From: Acidiferrimicrobium sp. IK
GTDB lineage: Bacteria > Actinomycetota > Acidimicrobiia > Acidimicrobiales > Palsa-688
Assembly: GCF_025499425.1 (NCBI RefSeq)
Contig: NZ_JAIMCB010000027.1
Span: 1-32,335, forward strand
Reading direction: 5' to 3'
DNA length: 32,335 nt
Shown: positions 27,043-32,335 of the stretch, piece after piece
How positions within the stretch are numbered: position 1 is the stretch's first letter
How the letters are laid out: each line of letters begins with the position of its first letter
Program-made: the position numbers and the translations under genes
The notes under the pieces: model-generated
Database searches by the model: none
Told to the model about the DNA's origin: nothing
The model's input: only the letters and a program-made list of their open reading frames with translations

Positions 27043-27813
27043 TTAGGCGTCGTCGACCGGGCGGCGCAGCAGGTAGGTGTCCATGATCCAGCCTCTCCGG
27101 TCGCGGGCCTCCCGCCGGCGGGCGACGATCTCGTCGCGCACCTCGGCCAGGTCGCCGGCGACGAGGATCTGCTCGGGGCTGCCGAGGTAGGCGCCCCAGA
27201 AGATCGTCAGGCCTTCGGGGTCGATCGCCGCGAAGGCAGTGTCGCCGTCGAGCATCACCACCACGTCGTCGACGCCGGGAGGGAACCCGCCGGCCGCCAG
27301 CCGGCGGCCGGTGGTCACCATGAGCGGGCGTCCGACCTGGGTCAACGACACTTTGTGCGCGGCGGCGAGGGCTTGGATGCTGGAGACGCCTGGGATGACC
27401 TCGACCTCGAGGTGGAGGCCGCCGCGGGATCGCACCGCGGCGAGGACCCGAAGGATCGAGTCGTAGAAGGCCGGGTCGCCCCACGCCAGGAACGCGCCGC
27501 AGCCGCCGTCGGCCAGTTCGCTGCGCAGCATCGCCTCGTAGACCTCCGCCCGGGCCGCGGTCCAGTCGGCTACGGCCCGCTCGTAGGACGCCGGCGCCCG
27601 GTCCCGCGCCGGGTCGGGGGCGTTGACGAACCGGTGCGGGCGCGTGGTGGCGTGTCGTTCGCACACGGCGCGCCGGAGGGCGACGAGCTCGTCGGCGGCG
27701 GTCCCTTTCTCCACACCGAAGAACACGTCGACGCGGTTGAGCGCCGCCACGGCTTCGAGGGTCACCTGCTCGGGTCCCCCCAGGCCGATGCCGATGACCA
27801 GGACCGTCCTCAC
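27043..27813 (-). CDS. cobF: Precorrin-6A synthase (deacetylating)
   Basis: This 256-residue methyltransferase adds the C-1 methyl group and removes the acetyl unit during aerobic-type corrin ring contraction, using S-adenosylmethionine. It has the tetrapyrrole methylase fold: VLVIGIGLGGPEQVTLEAVAAL, AFLAWGDPAFYDSILRVL and EVIPGVSSIQALAAAH. The CobF-specific opening NRVDVFFGVEKG is followed by a C-terminal RGWIMDTYLLR. The GTG start overlaps the preceding stop as GTGA. CobF is characteristic of the late-cobalt pathway. It is the last gene of the cob operon here. Confidence 0.93.
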   Translation of the reverse strand: MRTVLVIGIGLGGPEQVTLEAVAALNRVDVFFGVEKGTAADELVALRRAVCERHATTRPHRFVNAPDPARDRAPASYERAVADWTAARAEVYEAMLRSELADGGCGAFLAWGDPAFYDSILRVLAAVRSRGGLHLEVEVIPGVSSIQALAAAHKVSLTQVGRPLMVTTGRRLAAGGFPPGVDDVVVMLDGDTAFAAIDPEGLTIFWGAYLGSPEQILVAGDLAEVRDEIVARRREARDRRGWIMDTYLLRRPVDDA

Positions 27814-28169
27814 CGGCAGGCCAGGGCCGCGGTCACCCGGGCGGCGCGGCGTTTGGGGACGGCCAGGCGGGCGCCGGGGCCAGCCGCGAGCAGGGCCGCG
27901 GCCTCCGCCACGCTCGGCGTCCCGACCTCCCGGAGCGCCCGGGGGCTCGGGTGCGTGCCCGCTACTGCGCCCAGCTCCGCGACCGCGAAGCCGACCACCG
28001 GGCGGCCGAGGGCATGGAGGCGGGGGTCGGAGGCCAGGCCGGCGCTGGTCGCCACCGCGTCTACGGCGCTCCAACCGACACCGCCGGCGGCCAGGACCTC
28101 GTCGGCCAGGCACCGGATGTCCGATGCGCTGGCCCCCGACGACGCGCCGATGCCGAGGTAGGCGGCCAC
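27810..28169 (-). CDS. cobE: CobE / CbiG C-terminal-like cobalamin protein
   Basis: This 119-residue protein matches the CbiG C-terminal domain and CobE: YLGIGASSGASASDIRCL at the start, a middle GRPVVGFAVAELGAV, and VAEAAALLAAGPGARLAVPKRRAARVTAALA at the end. In the cobalamin pathway this domain appears alone as CobE or joined to CbiG, which opens the delta-lactone; CobE's exact role is not clear. The GTG at 28169 sits one base past the cobL stop. Its stop overlaps the cobF start (GTGA). Confidence 0.85.
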   Translation of the reverse strand: MAAYLGIGASSGASASDIRCLADEVLAAGGVGWSAVDAVATSAGLASDPRLHALGRPVVGFAVAELGAVAGTHPSPRALREVGTPSVAEAAALLAAGPGARLAVPKRRAARVTAALACR

Positions 28170-28170
28170 G

Positions 28171-29496
28171 TCAGGCGGGTCCCCAGGCCAGAAACACCGG
28201 GTTCTCGGCTCGGAGCCGCAACCCCAGCTCGCCGGTGGCGACGCCCCGGCTGACCGACAGCTGCACCAGGTTGCCGAGACGACCGGCGGCCCCGAGGGCC
28301 CGCTCGACCAGGGCGAAGGTGGCCACCACGGTCCCGCCGGGCCGCAGCCGGCGCAGCGCTTCGTCGAGAACGCCGAGGCCGCCGCCGCCGACGAAGACCC
28401 GATCCGGGTCGGGGAGACCAGCCAGCGCGCCCGGCGCTTCACCCTCCACGACTTCCACGCCTACCCGATGAGCCGCGGCGTTGGCCCGGATGCGCGCGGC
28501 CTGGCGAGGGTCGCGCTCGATCGCCACCACCCGCAGCCCGGGGGCCAGGCCGGCGCACTCCACCGCGACCGACCCGCTGCCGGCGCCGACGTCCCACATC
28601 ACGCCGGTCGGGGGCAGCCGCAACTTGCCGAGCGCCACCGCTCGGACCTCGGCCTTGGTGATCATGCCGTCGCGGTGCTCGAAGTCGGACTCGGGGAGAC
28701 CCCACGACAGGCGGGCTCCTTCGAGCCGCTCGCCAGCGACCGCCGGCCCGCCGGGAGCCGGGCTCGGCGGGTTTCGCGCGGCGTGCAAGTGACGGAGGAT
28801 CACTACCGACATCGGGTCGAACGCCCCGGCCGCGAGACCGGCTAGGTCGGTGCGGGTGACCGACTCCCGGGCGTCGCCCAGGTGGGACGCCACCACCACG
28901 TCACCGGCCGACCGCAGCCCCGCCGCGATCAGCGCCCGGCCGACCGCCTCGGGCGGGTTGGCGGGCGCGGTGAGCACCGCGACCGACGGGGCGTCAGAGG
29001 CCCGCACGGCCGCCACCGCGTGTTCGAGGGGGCGGCCGTGAGCGGAGACGATCAGCGCGTCGTCCCACGGCTCGCCGATGCGGGCAAAGGCCAGGGCCAC
29101 CGAGGACGGGGCGGGGTGGACCTCCAGGCGGGACGGCCCGACCCGCTGCCCGAGCGCCCGCACGATCCCGAAGAACCCGGGGTCGCCCGACGCCAGGACG
29201 CACACGGCTTGGCCGGCGTCGGACGCCTCCTCGACGCGGTCGATGACGGCGTCGAGCGGCCCGGTCAGGGGGACGGTCGACGCCTCGGCCCGGAGGCCGA
29301 CGGTGGCCTCGAGGTGGCGGGGGGAGCCGACCACCACGCCGGCGCGAGCGAGGGCCTCGAACGCCGCCGGCCCGTAGGGGCGGCCGCCGTGGAGGCCGAC
29401 GACCGCGATGGCCGCCGGCGGGCGATCGGGGCGCGGGGTGCCGGGGCGCGGGGTGCCGGCGCGCGGGATCGGGGGCGGGGTGTCGGCCGGGGTCAT
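28171..29496 (-). CDS. cobL: Precorrin-6Y C5,15-methyltransferase (decarboxylating)
   Basis: This 441-residue fusion methylates C-5 and C-15 and decarboxylates the C-12 acetate side chain. A Pro-rich leader with repeated GTPRP precedes the N-terminal CbiE-type methylase (IAVVGLHGGRPYGPAAFEALARA...ASGDPGFFGIVRAL). The C-terminal CbiT-type domain has GMITKAEVRAVALGKLRL, DVGAGSGSVAVECAG and FVGGGG. It starts as ATGA overlapping cobM. The length is in the usual range of about 400-440 residues. Confidence 0.94.
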   Translation of the reverse strand: MTPADTPPPIPRAGTPRPGTPRPDRPPAAIAVVGLHGGRPYGPAAFEALARAGVVVGSPRHLEATVGLRAEASTVPLTGPLDAVIDRVEEASDAGQAVCVLASGDPGFFGIVRALGQRVGPSRLEVHPAPSSVALAFARIGEPWDDALIVSAHGRPLEHAVAAVRASDAPSVAVLTAPANPPEAVGRALIAAGLRSAGDVVVASHLGDARESVTRTDLAGLAAGAFDPMSVVILRHLHAARNPPSPAPGGPAVAGERLEGARLSWGLPESDFEHRDGMITKAEVRAVALGKLRLPPTGVMWDVGAGSGSVAVECAGLAPGLRVVAIERDPRQAARIRANAAAHRVGVEVVEGEAPGALAGLPDPDRVFVGGGGLGVLDEALRRLRPGGTVVATFALVERALGAAGRLGNLVQLSVSRGVATGELGLRLRAENPVFLAWGPA

Positions 29497-30269
29497 CGGG
29501 GCGTGCCGCCCGACGCCCGGTAGGTGTGCGCGTACCCGCCGGAGTAGACGTGGCTGCGGACCGGCACCTCCGCCTCCGCGAGGACGTCACCGACCAGGAT
29601 CAGGGTGCTCATGGTCCGGCCCATCACCGCCAGGTCCTCCACCAGTGTGCCCACCGTCGACAGCACGATCTCCTGGTCCGGCCACGACACGCGGTAGCCG
29701 ATGACGACCGGCGTCGAGGGCGAGTACGCCGACCCGTCGCAGAGCAACTCGGCCTGCAGCGCCTCGGGGCGAGCCGCCGACAGGTACAGCGCCATCGTCG
29801 CGCCCCGCCTGGCCATCTCCGCCACCGACTCCCGGGCCGGCACCGACGCCGCGGTGCGATGCGCCAGGCGGGTCAGCACGACCGTCTGGGCCAGGCCGGG
29901 AACGGTGAGCTCGCGTCCGACGGCGGCGGCGGTGGCGGTGACCGACGAGACGCCGGGGACGATCTCGTAGTCCCGGTGGTGTCGGCGGCACCAGTCGATC
30001 TGCTCGGCGACGGCGCTGTAGATGGTGGGGTCGCCCGAGTGCAGGCGGACGATCGCGGCGTTGGGGTGGGCGTCGAAGACCGCAGTGACCTCTTCGAGGG
30101 TCATGCCGGCGGAGTCGTGGAGTACCACGTCGTCGCGGCAGCCGTCGAGGACCTCCTCGGGGACCAGCGAGGCGGCCCACACCACGACATCGGCGGCGGC
30201 CAGCCGTTCGGCGGCCCGTAACGTCAGGAGGTCGGCTGCGCCGGGGCCGGCGCCGACGAAGGAGATCAC
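29493..30269 (-). CDS. cobM: Precorrin-4 C11-methyltransferase
   Basis: This 258-residue SAM-dependent enzyme methylates C-11. It shows the CobM/CbiF pattern: ISFVGAGPGAADLLTLRAAERL, VVWAASLVPEEVL, HDSAGMTLEEV, LHSGDPTIYSAVAEQ and VPGVSSVTATAAA, with TRLAHRT near residue 134 and a C-terminal YSGGYAHTYR. The GTG start overlaps the cobB stop (GTGA) and its stop overlaps cobL, so it is in the middle of a coupled operon. Confidence 0.95.
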   Translation of the reverse strand: MISFVGAGPGAADLLTLRAAERLAAADVVVWAASLVPEEVLDGCRDDVVLHDSAGMTLEEVTAVFDAHPNAAIVRLHSGDPTIYSAVAEQIDWCRRHHRDYEIVPGVSSVTATAAAVGRELTVPGLAQTVVLTRLAHRTAASVPARESVAEMARRGATMALYLSAARPEALQAELLCDGSAYSPSTPVVIGYRVSWPDQEIVLSTVGTLVEDLAVMGRTMSTLILVGDVLAEAEVPVRSHVYSGGYAHTYRASGGTPR

Positions 30270-31642
30270 GACACGCCCGTCGGGGCGGTTACGGCCAGGG
30301 CGCCACGAGCGGCGGGGTCGACGGCTGCCGCGGCGCGCACGAACGCTTCGGCCAACCCCGGCGACGCACCCAGATGCATGTGAAGGTAGGACGCGAGGAG
30401 CCGCGGCGACGCGAAGCCTCCGAGCGACGTCCCGTGCCGCCCGGTCAGCCGCAAGGCGTCGCCCGGCGGGTCGGTCTCGGTGTAGTGAAACTCGTGGCCT
30501 CGGACCTCGATGCCGGGGCGCCCGAACGGCGACGCCGTGGTCGTCTCACCGCTGCGGTAGCCGAGCACCCGACGCTCAGTCATGTGGGCCGCGGCGTCGA
30601 CGACACCGGCCATAGGCCACCCGTCGAGAGAGCGAGCCAGCCACAGCAGGCCGCCGCACTCCGCCCACGTGACGCCACCGCGCCTGGCGTGGGCTGCGAT
30701 GGCGCTGAGCATCGGGCGGTTGGCCGACAGCGCCTCCGCGAACACCTCGGGGAAGCCGCCGCCCGCGACCACCGCCTGGATCGACTCAGGGAGCCCGGCG
30801 TCGACGCAGGGGTCGAAGGGGACCACCTCGGCGCCGGCGGCCTCGAGAGCCTCGACGTTGTCGAGGTAGGTGAAGCTGAACGCCGGCCCGGACGCGACCG
30901 CGATCCTGGCCCGGCCGACCGCCGCCGGAGCCGGGAGGCGACCCACCGTCGCGGTCGGCGCCGAGCGGGCCGACGCCTCGATGGCCTCCAGGTCGCAGCC
31001 GGCGTCGATCAGGGCGGCCAGGCGGTCGATCGACCCCCGCACGCCGGCGGGGTCTTCTGCGATCGGCAGCAGCCCCAGGTGCCGGCTGCGCCACGACAGG
31101 CTGTCGTCGCGGTGCAGCACGCCGAGGACGTCAGCGACTGGCGGGCCGCCCGGGGGGCCGGCCAGAGCCGCTCGCAGCATCGCCTCGTGGCTGTCGCTGC
31201 CCACCCGGTTGAGGATGACGCCCGCGACTCGCAGCTGCGGGTCCCAGGAGCGGTACCCGTGGATCAGGGCGGCGACGGATTGGCTCATCGACGCGGCATC
31301 GACCACCAAGACGACCGGGGCCCCGATCAGCTTGGCGACCTCCGCGGTCGAAGACGGGGTCCCGTCGGCGGCCCCGTCGAAGAGGCCCATCACCCCCTCC
31401 ACCACCAACAGGTCGGCGCCGGCACCGGCCCGGGCCGCGAGCGGGGCCACCGCGGCGGCGCCTGACATCCAGACATCCAGGTTCCGTCCGGGGCGGCCGG
31501 TGGCGAGGGTGTGGTAGCCGGGGTCGATGAAGTCCGGCCCGACCTTCGCCGAGGCGACGTTGCGGCCGCGCCGGCGCAGGGCGGCCATCAGCCCGGTCGC
31601 CACCGTGGTCTTCCCCGCGCCGGAATGGGTTCCGGCGACCAC
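30266..31642 (-). CDS. cobB: Cobyrinate/hydrogenobyrinate a,c-diamide synthase
   Basis: This ~458-residue ATP-dependent amidase converts the a and c carboxylates of the corrin to amides using glutamine. The P-loop AGTHSGAGKTT is at the very start, with KVGPDFIDPGYH following. The C-terminal glutaminase domain has GGGFPEVFAEALSANRP and the nucleophile in TWAECGGLLWLA, with FHYTETDP near the end. The GTG at 31642 is the likeliest start, although conserved residues (PRLV) just upstream might be included from a CTG codon. The 3' end overlaps cobM. Confidence 0.94.
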   Translation of the reverse strand: MVAGTHSGAGKTTVATGLMAALRRRGRNVASAKVGPDFIDPGYHTLATGRPGRNLDVWMSGAAAVAPLAARAGAGADLLVVEGVMGLFDGAADGTPSSTAEVAKLIGAPVVLVVDAASMSQSVAALIHGYRSWDPQLRVAGVILNRVGSDSHEAMLRAALAGPPGGPPVADVLGVLHRDDSLSWRSRHLGLLPIAEDPAGVRGSIDRLAALIDAGCDLEAIEASARSAPTATVGRLPAPAAVGRARIAVASGPAFSFTYLDNVEALEAAGAEVVPFDPCVDAGLPESIQAVVAGGGFPEVFAEALSANRPMLSAIAAHARRGGVTWAECGGLLWLARSLDGWPMAGVVDAAAHMTERRVLGYRSGETTTASPFGRPGIEVRGHEFHYTETDPPGDALRLTGRHGTSLGGFASPRLLASYLHMHLGASPGLAEAFVRAAAAVDPAARGALAVTAPTGVS

Positions 31643-31680
31643 CAGACGGGGGCCCAGGGTCAGCGGGGGGCCGGGCGAGC

Positions 31681-32202
31681 TCAGTACTCGATCCCCTTGC
31701 GGGCTTTGATGTCCTGGTCGAAGGCGTGCTTGACCTTGACCATCTCGGTGACGGTGTCAGCGATGGCGATCACCTCGTCGGGTGCGTAGCGCCCGGTCAC
31801 GATCACGTTGGTCCTCTGGGGACGGTCCCGCAGCACGTCCACGACGGCGTCGACGGGGACCCAGCCGTACTTCATGATGTAGGTGACCTCGTCGAGGATG
31901 ACCAGGTCGTAGCCCCCGGCGCTGACCATGCCGGCGGCGACGTCCCAGGCGTGGCGCCCCTTGGCCTCGGTCTCGTCGAGGTCGGTCGACTCCCAGGTGA
32001 AGCCGTCGCCCAAGGTGTGCCAGTCGATGCCGAGGTGGTCGGCCAGCTTGCGCTCGCCGACCTGCCACTTCTCGCTCTTCACGAACTGCACGACGCCGAC
32101 GGTCCACCCCCGCGCCCAGGCCCGGCCCATCACACCGAACGCGGCGGAACTCTTCCCCTTGCCAGGACCGGTGTTGACGAGGAGGCGGGACGGCTGGGGC
32201 AC
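31681..32202 (-). CDS. cobO: Cob(I)yrinic acid a,c-diamide adenosyltransferase
   Basis: From the GTG at 32202 this is a 173-residue CobA/BtuR-type enzyme that transfers an adenosyl group from ATP to Co(I) corrins. The P-loop NTGPGKGKSSAAFG is near residue 8. WESTDLDETEAKG and the Walker B-like LVILDEVTYIMKYGW follow, and it ends at RKGIEY. The frame is open upstream, but the conserved domain begins at VPQPSRLLVNTG. A -10-like TAGTGT lies seven bases before the GTG, suggesting a leaderless start. It is the first gene of the cob operon in this window. Confidence 0.93.
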   Translation of the reverse strand: MPQPSRLLVNTGPGKGKSSAAFGVMGRAWARGWTVGVVQFVKSEKWQVGERKLADHLGIDWHTLGDGFTWESTDLDETEAKGRHAWDVAAGMVSAGGYDLVILDEVTYIMKYGWVPVDAVVDVLRDRPQRTNVIVTGRYAPDEVIAIADTVTEMVKVKHAFDQDIKARKGIEY

Positions 32203-32227
32203 CGGATCGACACTAGGACACTGTTGA

Positions 32228-32278
32228 ACAATTCTCGCTTCGGTGCTCGCGATTTGGGCCCAGACCGTCGAGAATTGT
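32228..32278. repeat. 10-bp inverted repeat pair upstream of cobO
   Basis: ACAATTCTCG (32228-32237) and its exact complement CGAGAATTGT (32269-32278) face each other across 31 bases, between cobO and the divergent partial gene. They could be paired operator half-sites, or subterminal repeats of an insertion sequence. Confidence 0.7.
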
Positions 32279-32281
32279 CGG

Positions 32282-32335
32282 GTGCAAGGACGGAGCGAAT
32301 CCAACCGTGAGTTGCTCGACGCGGCGGCGCTGTGT
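32282..32335 (+). CDS. Start of a gene cut by the window end, possibly a transposase
   Basis: A GTG at 32282 opens a frame VQGRSESNRELLDAAALC that runs off the end with no stop. From memory it resembles the first residues of IS1182-type DDE transposases in actinobacteria (a QGR...RELLD...L opening). Eighteen codons are too few to be sure. An alternative in-frame GTG at 32243 would add 13 residues. If it is a transposase, an insertion sequence begins just upstream of the cob operon. Confidence 0.4.
   Translation, partial: MQGRSESNRELLDAAALC

Noticed and set aside
32203..32281. Cobalamin riboswitch before cobO
   Set aside because: I could not find the conserved B12-box pattern, and the space before the partial gene is too short for the ~200-base element.

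Overview
The window is one strand of a very GC-rich genome (roughly 70% by eye) with many GTG starts, few Shine-Dalgarno sequences and several genes whose -10 box sits 6-9 bases before the start codon, as in leaderless actinobacterial transcripts. A BldG-like STAS protein followed by an RsbW-like kinase, a two-domain GlnE, a Lys/Ala-tailed TopA without zinc fingers, CobF, and PPOX and LLM oxidoreductases of types often F420-dependent all point to Actinobacteria. A lineage near Acidimicrobiia is my inference; there is no rRNA to settle it.

Left part (1-6409): a replication and nucleotide cluster on the minus strand (topA, tmk, holB, then the first bases of another gene), preceded by an NAD(P)-binding epimerase-like gene that diverges from a CPBP membrane protease. 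Next (6410-9998) is a compact two-gene unit: a DtxR-family regulator overlapping by ATGA with hppA, a proton-pumping pyrophosphatase, behind a promoter whose 17-base spacer holds a perfect 15-bp palindrome, and closed by a 13-bp hairpin. From 10205 to 14613 the minus strand carries a DUF4395 membrane protein, an RsbW-like kinase with its BldG-like antagonist, PhoU, a secreted Fn3-like surface protein and a class E-like sortase. A membrane-anchored HAD-IB phosphatase follows on the plus strand.

The stretch 15784-16250 has no convincing gene. It holds a 29-bp-arm inverted repeat and seven degenerate copies of a ~20-bp unit. Directly after it is a clear selenocysteine tRNA (anticodon TCA, long variable arm). 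A cupin and an SRPBCC gene then diverge from a shared, nearly symmetric -10 region. Further right are a TetR regulator coupled to an unknown gene, nadE diverging from glnE, a zinc-ribbon MscL, a PPOX protein, an SDR dehydrogenase, two small unknowns and an LLM oxidoreductase.

The right end (27043-32202, minus strand) is a cobalamin operon in the order cobO, cobB, cobM, cobL, cobE/cbiG-C, cobF. Four of its five junctions are within a few bases, mostly 4-base overlaps; the cobO-cobB junction depends on an uncertain cobB start. The presence of CobF indicates the late-cobalt (aerobic-type) route. A truncated plus-strand ORF at the very end resembles the start of a transposase.

The best candidates for something undescribed are the regulator-pyrophosphatase unit with its spacer palindrome, and the palindromic element plus tandem repeats beside the tRNA-Sec gene.
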